From NCBI GenBank assembly GCA_003254905.1, contig QANU01112481.1:67938-131937 (forward strand): 64,000 nucleotides of DNA, in the 5' to 3' direction. The notes below the pieces were generated by a model. It saw only the letters and a program-made list of their open reading frames with translations. It was not told where the DNA came from and searched no databases. Numbering within the stretch: position 1 is the first letter of the stretch; every line of letters begins with the position of its first letter. This stretch comes from Nissolia schottii (Eukaryota; Streptophyta; Magnoliopsida; Fabales; Fabaceae). A program made the translations under genes and the position numbers. Shown here piece after piece: positions 34,101 to 47,053 of this stretch.

Positions 34101-34529
34101 ATTGGTGTGGTTAGAAATGTGTCATTTTCAAGAATCCAAGTGTACGATGCAATGTTCCCAATAATGATAGACCAATACTATTGTGACAAGCACGTGTGCA
34201 AGAACCAAACAGGGACAGTGGTGATTTCCGGTGTCAAGTTTGAGCAAATAAGTGGGACATACGGGGCGCAGCCAATCCATCTAGCTTGCAGCAATTCAAT
34301 ACCTTGCACAGACGTTGATCTAATTGACATTCAATTGAGGCCCTCGCTCAAGTATAGAGGTCTACAACAAGGTGTGTGTTGGAACTCTTATGGGAAATCA
34401 CAGGGCCCCTTGCTGCCTTCAAGCATTGATTATTGCTTGAGAAGTGGCCGTGGCTCAATTAAGAGATTAGCAAGTGGCCGTGGCTCAATTAAGAGATTAG
34501 CAAGGTCACATGATAGTGTGTGTTACTAG
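31167..34529 (+). CDS. Secreted polygalacturonase (glycoside hydrolase family 28, pectin lyase-like fold)
   Basis: The gene encodes an enzyme predicted to hydrolyse alpha-1,4-galacturonan of pectin in the cell wall. Exons are 31167-31454, 31560-31688, 32073-32240, 32360-32401, 32716-32923, 33365-33446, 33881-33989 and 34095-34529, all GT-AG, giving 486 residues. A signal-anchor-like segment ([18 protein letters not shown]) is followed by a basic, then Pro/Ala-rich linker (APAPAPAP) and the catalytic domain from [12 protein letters not shown]. All four GH28 motifs are present: [25 protein letters not shown] and RIKTW. The two catalytic-site Asp residues of GDD, the Asp of NTD and the motif III His are intact. 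It resembles the Arabidopsis At1g48100-type clade. The C-terminus carries a perfect 30-bp tandem duplication ([10 protein letters not shown] twice). Endo- versus exo-action cannot be told. Confidence 0.93.
32532..32661. mobile_element. Hairpin MITE in polygalacturonase intron 4
   Basis: Both ends read GACAATCATATTT inwards. ACTTT, CTCATAAA and GTGTGG then follow in the same order on both arms. The centre holds the perfect 12-bp palindrome CCACCATGGTGG. The whole 130-bp unit can fold on itself. No clear target duplication is seen. Confidence 0.6.
34443..34502 (+). repeat. Perfect 30-bp tandem duplication in polygalacturonase exon 8
   Basis: Two identical 30-bp units (34443-34472 and 34473-34502) lie head to tail and in frame, adding ten residues ([10 protein letters not shown]) just before the stop. 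Absence of any difference between copies points to a recent event or an assembly artefact. Confidence 0.9.
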
Positions 34530-36239
34530 ATTCATTGTCATAGGTGCATTTCAACTTTATGGTATAGCTTCCCTTCTACAAGAAACTTTTATCTAACTGT
34601 GGGAAGGTGATGGTGTAATATGTAGTTTCTGTTTCATAATTGGGAATCTATCTCTGTGTTAAGTTTATGTGGATCATACTGAAATTTTTTATTTTTTAAT
34701 TTTTTAAAAAATAACGCTGTTTTACTCGTAATAAAGTAATTGAGATGCTTAAAGTAAAAAAGTTACAGCCTAGCCTAGAGAATTTTCTCTAGTTGTAGAC
34801 AATTGAGTGAGATGGAAAGCTTTTTTCTTGTAAAAAGGAGAGGACACAGAGAGGTAAAGTGTAGGGAGGATAGTGGGAAGGGCAGAATAGGGATGTGGAA
34901 AGCATGATCATTTCTTCTATTCTTCTTCTCAGTTTGCTGATTTGTTAATGTATATAATATATAATTACACTTGCCATGGTTGACTATAATATAAGGTGGA
35001 AACTCGGGTTCTTGCTTCTTAATTGGTGAGGGTATGGTTGTTATGGTGCATGTGCTCTCCATCTGAGTTCACTTTTCGCCCATCATCACTGCAAAAATGC
35101 CGAAAGCAAATATAAGTCTACCCTGTAGCTTTCTCACACACACACATACATATATTTTATATATATATATATATATANATATGTATGTATATATTATAAC
35201 TGCTATAAGTGCGTGATCGGATTGTCAGTGAGAGGGTGTCTAAATTGATTCTAGGAGTTTGAGGCGAAAAATTAAACTCACACACAAAGATATCATATGT
35301 TGACTCACGTTTTAATTACCATTAGATAAGATTTTATTAAGATGTGAATTTGATCAAAATTTCATTTAACAATAAATAATATATGAGTTAGTATGATGAT
35401 CCTAACAAAATAAGTTCATATAACTCTACTGTTCTAAGTGCAAATAACAATTTTTTATACATGCAAGTCTTTCCAATATATACTTAGTTGAAGTAACTAA
35501 TTAAGATCTAAAGTTTCTTAACCCAAGATATCCATCATCTACATATTTACAAAATATTTTTGCATTCACATGGGTAAGTATCAAACCCGCGTCCCATGAT
35601 TAAGTGACAACGTCACACCCAGTGACGTGGTTACAGTAACAATGTTGACCAAAAGAAAAAGACAAAGTGTAACATTCATATATGTACTGTTTAAGTAATT
35701 TTGGAAATTTGAAGGTGTAATGATCTCCAATTAGTTGTATATACCAGCCAATAAAGTCCTATATATCTGCATTTTAGGCCTGATCCCCCTCATGGGCTGA
35801 TTCCATATTTTGTTAGATGATGCTAGTGAGGCATTGCATGTCCTGGGCAATTTTTTCTTTCTAGGTTCCTTTCTTTTGGGCTTTAGCCCCGTCGTTGTAC
35901 CCTTAAAAAATGGTTGCCCAGATTCTAATATTCGGTCAGATTAATCATGCATAGCATGCAAGTACAAGATGGAACATACAATGCATTATAATGGGCCTAT
36001 GTTTATGTATTGCTGAAGCCCTTCCCCCCTGGCTAAATGGTTTTTACGCAAATATTTGCATTGTCTATTTCTTCTCTTTTATGCATTTTTGTCAAGGCCC
36101 AAACAAACAGGTGGCATTTTCCTGCCTGGGTAATTATCAATTTGTCATGCCAGATCATTGGACAAAATATTCATTCTTCATTCAAGAGTTCGTTTGGAAC
36201 ACTATTTTATTTTTTAAACAAGTAAATTTATTTATACAT
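34530..36239. other. Downstream region of the polygalacturonase gene
   Basis: This contains the 3' untranslated region; an AATAAA-like word (TAATAAAGTAA) is near 34729. A TA/TG microsatellite with an N lies at about 35150-35195. No coding gene is seen. The short ORFs around 35991-36242 show no domain. Confidence 0.4.
35157..35195. repeat. TA/TG microsatellite containing an unresolved base
   Basis: An AT run is interrupted by N at 35178 and followed by ATGTATGTAT. The ambiguous call probably reflects difficult sequencing of the repeat. Confidence 0.8.
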
Positions 36240-36760
36240 TGACATCTAGCGGTGTACGCGGGGATTCAAGTCAAATTTTGTTTGTACAGAACTCACCCAA
36301 CATTATGACCCAACAACAAATTAGGTAAGTCGAGTTTTGTGATTTTGAATGGAGTGACCCGCTTTGATTCAATTGGTTAGGTTGGCGAGTGATTAGTATT
36401 TTTATTTTTTATTTTTTGGGCCATTGTTTGGGGGTTATAGGACATTGTTTTGGCATTTGGGAGTTTTTTTTCCCTCTCTTTTTGGGGAGTTTTTGGGTTG
36501 ATTGGAGTAGAATTTTGTTTTTTTTATTTTGTCATGGATGGAGGCATTGGGCTGGGCTAAGTATCATTAGTTTAAAAAATAATAGGCTTAGGTTGGGTGG
36601 GTATATTGATTCGATTTCATAATTCAATAACCTGTCACTCAATTGACAAAACATCAATTCACTCGATTCCCACCCGAATCCCAATCGGCTTCGAGTCTAT
36701 CAGATTTGGTAGGTTCGACGGATTGGTTAACTCAACATGCACCCTTGTCATATGTAAAAA
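36240..36760. mobile_element. Possible hAT-like non-autonomous element
   Basis: The left edge reads TAGCGGTGTACGCGGGG and the right edge, read inwards, AAGGGTGCATGTTGAGTTAACC. This recalls the TAGGGGTG-type ends and ACCCAAC/GGGTTGG-rich body of the better supported element at 17283-17775. No clean 8-bp duplication could be found, so the boundaries are tentative. Confidence 0.35.
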
Positions 36761-39097
36761 AAACTATGACTAAAATCTCTAAAACCTTTTCTTATCCTTT
36801 TATACCCACTGACAAAAATAACCTTAGTATTGTTTATTTTGGACATTAGAGATATCAAGATATTAAGGTGGAACCTCCAAAATTCCGTTTATAAAGTCTT
36901 GTAAGATACTATTATTCCGATAAGTTTCATAAAGTTATTTTTTGTAAGTTAACATATCCCAAATCTAAGTCCTTTTAGTCTCCAACATCTCTGAACAGCG
37001 TTCTGCAAAGGATCAATTTTTACATCCATGCACATGTGCAGGGACGGATGGATGAAGCACATGGTTAATCATAATTATTTGTCCCCATAACTAACAATTT
37101 AAAGACCGTTCCATTTAAATCACGTATATGGTTTGGAGCAACATCATCATGATGTAGATGATGATGCATAACAGTATTAGAGAGGCATGGCCCAAGATAT
37201 GATGCTAGCATGCAATATTAAGTAAAAATAGAATAACAAATTTAATAATCAAACGGCAAAGAAGCATTTCTTTCCCAACTACGCACTCTCCCAAATTATG
37301 ATCTATGCACACACACTCTTTTGGACCTATGAGATGGTTTCAATCGTTGTGTCTCTTTGCAAACCCTCTTTAGGATTTACTTTGTGTTTTTCATATTTTG
37401 AACCAAGAAAAGTGCCCTTTAAGCTCCTTCGACAAAATCATTGCTTAGCATCACTATTCCATGCTTGGAAACCTTAATTTATTTCCATTTGCCCTGCTTT
37501 CAATAACTCTTTGGCTTTTAAATATTAAACTAAACCCCACACACATATATAGAGGATATATACGGTATGGAATTAGACATTATTTTAGAGGGATATAATT
37601 CATCATTTAAATCCAGGTAAGTACCTACCATTGTTTCTCATGATTCTATTCTCTTCTTTTCATAGAACCGCTTTACTAATTAATATACCACCTTTTGAAC
37701 AAAAAATTAATTCTAGAGTTAGATGCCCAAGCTAGCATATGATGCATGGAGTATAATTCTTAGTGCGGGAGAGTGGAACAAAATCTATCATTACTCTTAC
37801 CTAGCTATAAGATATATACTATCTGGCATTTTAGGCTTATCATTAATGCTTTGTGATTTGCTTGTTTAATTCTATTAATATATAATATGGAGGAAAGTTC
37901 TGAATTTCTTGTCTATCATCACACAACTTTGAATTTAATTAAAAGCTTAGGAGCTGATTTAATAATCTTGACGGCCAAGTAAATGACCGAAGAAAATCCT
38001 TCATTGAAATCTATGTACCATATATATTAGTATAAAATATAACACTAATCTATCCCTATATTATATTACGTAAGGCATTTTCTATTCTAAGTGGGATCAC
38101 ATATAATTGTGCAGAAGAATGTGGAGACTTTGAACAGAAGCCCCACAACAAGCTACCATATGAATATGCAACTTATAATTTGATTTGTTGATTTCTTTTG
38201 CAATCCGAGTTTTATCTGCAATTGTTTCTTTCATTGACATAGCCTCTTAACAAATTGTAAGAAATTAACCCTATTTGAGTCAAGAAAAAAAAAAAACTCT
38301 AATTTTCCATTCACTTTCAAGTAATTAAGTTAGTACAAGGCCTATTGTTCTATTATTTACACACATTATAACTAACCATCTATTATATATATTGAGAAAT
38401 TAATATTACTGAATTCAAAAGTGTCACATTTTAACTTAGAATATTAAGAACTCTCTCAAAATTCTAACTACATTATATAGCGTACCACTCCTTTTTTTGA
38501 GCATGAAAAGCTTATTCTTAAAGTGTGTTTAGTTAAAGGGAAAAAATAAAAAATAAAAAATCATAAGTAAATTGTATCATTCATGAAAGTTTCTCCCCCT
38601 TATACCATCAACCAAACACACCCCAGTTGTTTTTGAAGTTGTTGGCATATAACAACAAACGGAATGTGTCCTAGTCAATATTAGCCTCCCAAGCCATTAT
38701 TTGTTGGTCAACTTGGCTTTAGGCCTGAGAGGGGTTGTGGCCTTATATGGGGTCATTGTTGACCATGAATTTCTGATTGAATTTTTCGGTTATGGACTAC
38801 TGAGCATGACTTGTAATAATAGCTGTGAGTCAAGCCAACAGAGTCATCTCTATTAGACAAAGTGGTCTCTCGGGTCGGGTCCCTAGCGACAAAAATTTTC
38901 CCTCAAAACCTCTTTTTTACCTTTTGCTTTTTCACTTATTTCCTCACTCTCAACCCCTATATGTAAATTTCATTTTAACATCTCAACCCTTATATGAGAC
39001 CACTTTGGTTTCATGGTATGATTATGAACGCAAGTTAGAAGCTAGAGAGAGAGTAATTAATGTTAATTAACATTCACCCACTCTTCAACTAAGAAAT
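36761..39097. other. AT-rich gene-free region
   Basis: No ORF with protein character, RNA gene or repeat structure was recognised. Plain AT-rich plant intergenic sequence. Confidence 0.4.
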
Positions 39098-39392
39098 TAT
39101 TTAGTTTATACATCACAAAAATTGACATCATGTGTATACCACACAGAGAAAACATTACAAAGCAAAAAAATTTATTAAATATACACGTGTTCGTGAACAC
39201 ACAAAATATAGAAACAAACATTATCAAACACGTAAACGGGTAATATTAAACACATACGTATCCATGCGCACATAAATGTTCAGTGGTAATGTTTGTTTCT
39301 CTTTTTTGTAATGTTTACTTCTCTATTTTATAATGTTTGTTTATTTGTGTGGACGTACGTAAGTGTCAATTTTATAGGTGTACAAGTAATAT
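39098..39392. mobile_element. Inverted-repeat MITE A
   Basis: The left end TTTATACATCACAAAAATTGACA pairs with the right end read inwards, TTACTTGTACACCTATAAAATTGACA. Inner words (ACAAACATTA, AAACATTACAAA) also recur in reverse on the other half, so the ~295-bp unit is largely self-complementary. It has no coding capacity. Confidence 0.55.
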
Positions 39393-41114
39393 TTTTGTTT
39401 AGATTGTAACTCATTTTTTGTTTAATATTTTACATGTTACACATACCTCATACTATACATGCAATAAATATTTCTTTACATATATTCTATTTAGATTAAA
39501 AACTATCAACCACAGGGTTTAACATGGTAATAGCTCATTTTATTCCTTAATTGTGTGGTATGGGTTTGATCATCACTTATGAAAATAAATTTTGCACTGC
39601 AGTTATTGAGAAAAAAAAATGGAATTAGTCATTGATGCCATGGTAGATATACTAGGTTTAAAAAAAATTAAAACTACAATTTCTTCCTTAAAATATTTAG
39701 GTATAGCAAAATTGAGGAGGGGATACAACATATCCATCAAAAAACTATTAAACTTGACGAAGCTAAACATCAATAAAAACTCATTGAGACAAACTCATTA
39801 CTTTTACAAAAGAGGAAAAATTAGAAAACACATAATTTAAACAGAATTTGCAAATAGAGTAAGAATTCAGTTCCTGAAATAAACAGAGTAGCACCCAAAA
39901 GGATTAACTTTAGTTTTCTCTACTATTTATAAACTGATGTAGCAGCTATTGTTATATGCATATGAAAAACCACAATTACAATACAATAATTGCTGTAGCA
40001 ACCATGTGTTTAATTAATTTAAAAAAAAATTCAAATCTGGTGGTGACCTTGATTCACATGGTACGATCAAAAACAGTGATGTGAAATTCATTCATTCATT
40101 CATTCAATCCCATAACATAATCTTCTAGAGTCAATGCAAGCTGCTAACCACTCTGAAATTGCCAACATAAACACCACACAAAGTGGCCCCTTTTTTTTTC
40201 TCCTCTCTCTTTTTTTCATATGCCAAAGCGCCCTTCTATCTAATCTCACAGATTCAACTGGGGAGACATCATCATTACAAACCCTCCTAGCTAGTCCCAA
40301 AAGTCAGTAGAATATTGCACAAAAAGGATTTCAGAGGAATATTAAGAATAAGTGAGTCACTGACTACTATAGCCGTCACCAGTAACTAACTACAGTCTTA
40401 TTGATCAGAGCCCTTAATAAGCGCCACAAAGTGGACTTACATAAATGGTCACTCGTGTAGCATCTCACGTATGGTATATGAATATGAAAGAAGACAATTC
40501 TTTTTTGATGTAATATATGACTGATATTTCAAATCAAATAGGAGATATTCGACGCATCACAAGGTTTAGAAAAAGAACTAGCATTGTCTCTGCATCAGAT
40601 ACGGAGTCATCAATACTTGGCCAGAAAGAAAAAAAAATAATAATGAATTGAGAGCTTCTTATTTTGCATGTCTTCTCAAGTGGATTGGTCCCTCAATATA
40701 CAATTTATGTTTGTATAGTTGAATTCCATCATTTAGAATAAACAATGTCACACACACGTTCTTCTCTGACAAAAATGCGTGATCAATCATATTTAGCGCC
40801 CCCCTTGTAACATATATATCCAATTTCTATATATTAAATGTACATTGGGAAATCCCCATATATGCATCATCATGCAAGTGGAAGTGAAATTTTTATATTC
40901 CCTCTTCCTCTCCTCTTTCAACCGTTCTTATTTGTACCAACTTTTATTGCTAATTTAGAAATTAAGCCCACTAATTAAATCAATTAGACCATAACTCTAT
41001 GAGACAATCTCGCACACTCATCCACCATTCACGCATGCTCCGTCTCCTTACCCTTTGCCTATTTGACGACTGATTTATTGGAATACAATTAGAAAAATAT
41101 ACTCAGTACAAAAA
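39393..41114. other. Gene-free region between two MITEs
   Basis: A 73-codon ORF at 39619-39840 (+) is Lys/Leu/Ile-rich with no recognisable domain and is probably chance. Four tandem ATTC units are at about 40087-40105. Nothing else is supported. Confidence 0.35.
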
Positions 41115-41405
41115 TACTATTTGTACACACAAAAAGTTGATAACATGTGTACATTCACACAACATTACAAAATAAAGGAATAAACATCGTCATTAAACAT
41201 TTATGAGTGCAAGGATACATGTGTATTTAATATTATTCCTTTGTGTTTCATAGTACTTGTTTTTTTTGATTTTGTGTATGCACAAACACACGAGTTTTTA
41301 TTATTATTTGTTTATGTGTTTGATCATGTTTATTTTTCTATTTTATAATGTTTATTTCTTTACGTAATGTATATAATATGTTAATTTTTATGATATATAA
41401 ATAGT
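41115..41405. mobile_element. Inverted-repeat MITE B, related to MITE A
   Basis: The left end ACTATTTGTACACACAAAAAG matches the right end read inwards (ACTATTTATATATCATAAAAA). Inner AATAAACAT words occur on both arms. Size, base content and inner words resemble the element at 39098-39392, so they are probably one family. No target duplication is clear. Confidence 0.5.
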
Positions 41406-44290
41406 GGAACTGCAAAACAAAATGGTTGACCAAAATTCTGATGGCCCGATGGTAATTGTGGTGAAATGAGTAGTTTGGTCCAACCATTCATGCAACAACC
41501 AATAATCATGTTCCTACAAATAAATTCTTACAAAAAAAATTGGCTCATTTTTTTTATTTAACTAAAATTTTCTTTCACAACACAAGTTGTAATTTTTTTT
41601 TTGTTGTTGTTCAAAAATTACATTAATTACAATAATATTTAAATTTTAAACATCATATATTTTATCCAAATCTCTTCCCGTCAGATCGATCATAGTGGCT
41701 TGTAATACTATGTCTCTTGATGCAAGAGTTCAGAAAAATAGAAATAAAATTATTAAATTCTAAACCATATTTCATCACAGAGAATCTACCAGAATACATG
41801 GATCATCTCTTTTGACTCTGCAACGATATCGTAAATCAGCTCTTTTCATTTTGGGAAATTGAGTCTTTCTTCAATTTTCGGGAAAAAAAAAAGAAAAGAA
41901 ACAAGAAGCATCTCTTTTAAACTTAAGTTGTTAGACGAAGAAAATGAATGGTTTTCTTATCTGAAGCTTATCTAATTCATGAACTCTTATTGATGATGCA
42001 AATTCTGTGTAGAATAGTTCCTCCTCCGTTAAATGTTGTTAGAGTGATGTGACATTTATTTTGCATCTATCTCCATTCCTTCAACGCTCGATCCATTAAG
42101 AAAGGGTTGAATGTCCTGATCCATGAAAACCATGACTTGTAAAGCGAGTGACAACTGACAGCTGACAACTTATAAGATAATCAGCAATTATTTAAGGCAC
42201 CATTAATTATGGGACCGTCTTAATTTTGTTCGTACAAATATATACACTTATGGGGTCCATATATGGCATACGCGTCTCATAAAACTGCAGCCTGTAACTA
42301 ATTACTATATAATTAAGTCCTTGTTTGAAAACTTGTCCTAGAGTTTGTTAGAGGTGTCTGTCCATTTTTCACTCACACAACACATGGTGAAACGAAAAAA
42401 AAAAGCATATTTGGCTTTTGTCCAACTTTGCCGTTACTCACAAATATATCGAATAAACTTTTAAATTTGTCATTAATATTATTAATTTTGGTTAAATTTG
42501 TCCCAAAACTTAAAAAATAGTAAATGTCTCTAAATTAGCATCCGTACATCAAATTCGTTCTCAATATTAACATTTCGCCCCTCAAATTTGTCTCCGAAGA
42601 CAAATTACTATTTCCAAAGCTTGAAGACAAACGTAATCAATACTATTAAATTAAGTTGAATACAAATTTAAAGTTTACCATTCTTATAAATTTGATCTTC
42701 AATTTAACTTGTGCAAAGTATATATTGCCGAGTGTCTCTGGATGCAAGATATATACATGGATTTCTGGTTTCAGTTTCACTGAGATTATATGTATTTTAT
42801 TAACTTATGACAGCCAATAAGCTGTAATGAGAGTGACTCTCACAGGGGACCAGATTCTCTGTAGATGCTTTCCATTCTTTTTTAATGTTTGTAATATGAA
42901 AAGAATTGGATTTAAAAACACAGGAGCTGCTGGCAAAGTGGTAGGCATCATTTGCCGGAGTCCTAAAAGGAGAAAACTAGCTAGGGAATTACAATGTGAA
43001 AGAAAAAGCAACTCCAGCTTTTGGTGCTCTTATAAGGGAGTTGTGTATGTAGCAGCAAACTGTATCTTAATCATCTATGTTCAAATTAACTATGTATTAA
43101 ATTAATTGTTGGTAATTAGTAATTAGTAATAAGTGTGGTTATGGGCGTGCTATGTATGTCATATATGTGATGTAATATTCACCAATGAATTAGATTTGAA
43201 ATCAATATGCATAAGTATTCAAGCCTAACTAAGTTGTGTTTTACTCGATTTTTTTCTTCGTTCAGTGCTAATGAAAATGAAGAGTGTGTCAGTCAACACA
43301 ATTTTCTCAACAAAAGTAAGTCCTGGCTATCAATGACGCCATCTGACCCTACCGTAACGTCATAATTCAGTATACACCTTCCCATAAAACGTATATCAAC
43401 TAGTTATAAAATGTCAAATCACTTACAGGAAAAAGAAAAGAAAAACTATTACGTGTATTTTGATTCTTTATTAACTGAAATTGGTAAATATACTCAAATA
43501 TTTGTTTTATATTATTAATTTTGCTTCTCTTTTATCCCTCGTTCTCATCTAACATACAAGAGATCGCTAATTAGCATTTTGATCGGCAATTCAATTAGAT
43601 TCGCAACAAACTCAATTGCTGGCCTATTATAAAACTCTATCGATGTTAATTTTTGTTATTTTATTCACAAAACTTAAATTAAAAATTTTGATTAAAGAAA
43701 AGAATTGATGAATCACTTGTCCAATCATAATAGTGTTAAATTCGTGATGGGTATTGGATATATATATATACATAGAGTAGTATATATATAATAAGTGGGG
43801 CGTTGAGGTAGTTAGTTAGGTAAACATATATGATTAGTGATGCATGGTTGTTTCTTGTTTAAGTGGGTTAATTCAGTTCAAAACTCATTGAGCAAAGGAC
43901 AAAAGAAAAGATTGAGGCCCCCAAAACCATAGACAAACCATGATACGCATGGAGGGCGCAGCTATAGTAGCGCACAAAGCCAGGTGCGCGCGTGCGTGTC
44001 GTGCGTGCCAATTTGGCTTCTTGTTGGAGGGTCCATCAATCCAATCCCTACCAACCACAAATACAATATCGCTGTTACCATATGAAATGCATTGACACTG
44101 TTACCACTGTAATTTTACGACACACATATATGGCGTTTATCCTTGATTGAAATGTGTCAACTGACCTAAGAAAACATAAATATATGAAATATATGTGCAT
44201 GCATGTATATAATACTAGCTCACCACTCACCAGCCCAGTATATGCATAAATATGTACTTTATGTACCCCATTGACAAGTTGTAACTTATC
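41406..44290. other. Gene-free region, includes an alternating purine-pyrimidine tract
   Basis: No gene was found. 42480-42720 repeats AAATTTGTC/GACAAATT phrases in both orientations. 43984-44009 is a GT/GC alternating tract (GTGCGCGCGTGCGTG). ORFs at 42805-43105 on both strands overlap and look fortuitous. Confidence 0.35.
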
Positions 44291-44295
44291 CAAAT

Positions 44296-44309
44296 CCCCC
44301 CCCCCCCCC
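44296..44309. repeat. C14 homopolymer
   Basis: Fourteen consecutive C residues on the + strand, unusual in this AT-rich window. Confidence 0.9.
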
Positions 44310-44807
44310 AAAGATTTGGCGTATATATAGAGATTCAATTGAGAAAGTGTAGGAAATTAGTATCTTGAGAAATCAAAGTGGGTTAGCCTTACTATTAATT
44401 ACTAAATATTTTATTAGTGGAGTGGTATATATACATATGATATATAATACATACCACTGTGCGGTTTGATCAGCCCAAACATTATATATACATAGTAAAT
44501 GGGAGAAAAAATAAAATAAAATAAAATTGTTGTATTTGGTGCAATGAGTAATATCTCTGACGCAAACGTTGGCATCAATGTGTGTGCATATGACATGAAG
44601 ACTCGTGCATGTGATATTAACGCACATTAAGATGACATCAACGTAATTATTTTCTAGTCTTCTAAACACATTATCTCTCCATCAAATCACATATTCTTTC
44701 TATATAAAACGCACTTGTGAAAAATAAAAATTTACTCATTTTCATTTCATTCATTTTCTTTTCTTTCAGTTTCTCAACAAACAGGCAGAAAACGGAATTT
44801 TTGTTAA
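44310..44807. other. Unassigned AT-rich spacer
   Basis: The short minus-strand ORFs (44373-44669) are AT-rich and lack domains. A TATATAAAAC box near 44700 precedes the retroelement-like region and may be its promoter. Confidence 0.3.
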
Positions 44808-45500
44808 AAAGGGCAAAATGGGAATTTCACGTCTTGGGACTGAAAAACTGGGTTTGTTTTCAAAAAATATGGGTTTAGAACTATGAAAAACCTTAAGGAT
44901 AAGTCTTGAGTCCATTGGCTTTTTGAGAACAAAAATTCCAAAGAAAACAGGGCGTTTACGAGGGCGAAATGGTAATTTTGAGAAAAGGGGGCAAAACTGG
45001 AATTTCGTGCAGTAGGGTTCAAAATCTGAGTTTTTAGACATGAAAAATGATCTTAGGGCTACCAAAAACCTTAGGGTAAGGTCTTCGACCTCTTCGGTTT
45101 ATGGTCGCTAATTTCTGACAGAAATCAGACGTCTGTTGTACTAGTTGCTAGGTCTACGTTTGTTATGTTCGAGGCATGAGATTATGTTTCTTATATGTGA
45201 AGTTAGTAATAGTATATAATTGATGGTATGAATGATGTGAATATGTGTTATACGTGCTAGATGTGCTATGTGCTTCATGAATTGGTTGTTAGGAAAGTAT
45301 GGATTTAGGATGGAAATGAGTTTAGGAACATGAAAGTATGTTTATTATGGTTAAAAATGGATGATGAATAATAGAATAAATATTTTGAAGACTGATTTTG
45401 AGGAAACTTGTGGAATATGAAAAATTGCAAGAATTAGGTGTTAAAATTCGTCAGGTAGCGCTGAGCGGCCTGACTGAAGTTCAGAATTTCCTTTTCGAAA
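44808..45500 (+). mobile_element. LTR/leader-like retroelement fragment
   Basis: Three related phrases, GGGCAAAATGGGAATTTCACG (about 44812), GGGCGAAATGGTAATTTTGAG (about 44962) and GGGCAAAACTGGAATTTCGTG (about 44989), mark an internal duplication of about 150-180 bp. CCTTAGGGTAAGGTCTTCGAC and GTAGCGCTGAGCGGCCTGA (about 45455) follow. A TATATAAAAC box is about 110 bp upstream (44700). The GCTGAGCGG core is shared with the array at 22253-22363, suggesting related retroelement leaders. No coding domain is left. Confidence 0.4.
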
Positions 45501-46820
45501 ATTATCATTTCCTGCACACAAATTTTTTTCTTAAACATAGCTTTTCATACTGCTTGCAATTATCTATGAATCTACTAATTTCACTAACTATGCTAATTGT
45601 TATGAACTGAGATTTAAATGACGGAGATTTATAAACCATTTTAATCCTTAACTCAACTCTCACCGACTAAGTCTTCTCCATGCTACATAGTATAACTACA
45701 TGAAATGAAAATAGAGTATCTAGCTGAGTCACCGAGTAGAACATATTGGGAAGTGAGAAAGCGATGCCCTTAAAGCAAAGAGAGAAACTTTGGAAACCCT
45801 CTCACACCAGAACAGAACCAATTGTAAAATTCCTATCTGTCCTCCTCATACCCACAAAGTAAAGAATAACAGAACAGAAAATTCATCAGTGCCATTTTGC
45901 CCCTAAAAAATTTGCAACACAAAAGATAAAGTTGCAGTCCTTGTATTGGAGACCGGGAACATAACCTCTCCGTCTCTCTCTCCATCTCTCTCACACTTCT
46001 CTTCCTTCTCATTGTCATTCCTCTCCTGCCCCCAACTGCTTCAGGACGAATTTGGCTGTTTTCAAGTACACTGTGTTGTTAAATACAAATTTCTTAATTA
46101 TTCATAATTCATAATATATACTTGTGTTTTGTGTCAAAAAAAAATTTTCTCAAGCAACAGCAAGAAAATCATTTCTGCAACAAAGGAAACAAATGGTTGC
46201 TATGGAAGAGGATCCTCACCTACAAATTCTACTACATAAATTCTTACTACTTCTCTTATACCATGTTTAGATGATAGATAATAAGAAGAAAGGAAAATAA
46301 AACAATTGAAAATGGAATAAGTTTTCTTGTTTGTTTGAGGGATTTAAATACATATAGAAAATCAACTAAAGGAAATCTATTTTTCTTCTTTTTCCTTTTT
46401 TTCCCCCCTCAAACGGCCATTTTTATTTTTTAAAAATAATTGGAGTGGAGAACTAAAATTATAATTTATAAACAATATAATTATTCTGTTACATTTTTAT
46501 GTACAAAATAATTTTTAAACAAGATTAGTGAAGCTTCTTTTTTTCTCTCAACTCAATCAATCTTTGGATTTTATTAAATTATCTGTATCGGATACATATT
46601 ATCAAAAATTCAATTAATCTAACAAAACTCAATTAGTAGTCTAGCTCAATCGACTCAACCTAATTGTAAGTCCTCTTATAAATGGTAAGAATCTTTTAGT
46701 AAGAATATTTAATTACAATATCAGAATTGAGCTTGATACTTAAAAGACTAATCGATAAGGGGCTAAGATCTCTTAACTAAACCTACACTGACTAATTTCT
46801 GTAAAGTGTGTATATTCTAA
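45501..46820. other. Gene-free region
   Basis: AT-rich DNA without recognised genes. CT-rich 45960-46025 gives a basic-rich ORF on the minus strand that is compositional. Nothing else stands out. Confidence 0.35.
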
Positions 46821-47044
46821 CAAAAATGCTACATATACACCCAATTTCACACACTCATACATACACCATTAATGCACAAACTTTATTCTTATGAGTGCAC
46901 AAACATTACAAACTTGTAAATGATCCTCTCAATTATACTTAATTAAGTGCACAAACATTACCTAAATTAAAACACAAACTTTATGTATATAAATACGAAG
47001 TGTATGTATAGTGTATGGTTTTTGATGTACGTGTAGCATAACTC
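46821..47044. mobile_element. MITE copy 1, Mutator-type 9-bp target duplication
   Basis: The 224-bp element is flanked by exact 9-mers ATATTCTAA (46812-46820 and 47045-47053). Sub-terminal inverted repeats are ATGCTACATATACAC and, read inwards from the right, ATGCTACACGTACA. The interior is GCACAAACATTAC/ACAAACTTTAT rich. It is about 85-90% similar by eye to the copy at 54138-54364 in the same orientation. A 9-bp duplication suggests Mutator-type mobilisation. Confidence 0.8.
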
Positions 47045-47053
47045 ATATTCTAA

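Noticed and set aside
36240..36760. Firm hAT element call
   Set aside because: Ends are only loosely similar and no 8-bp duplication was found; kept as a low-confidence feature.
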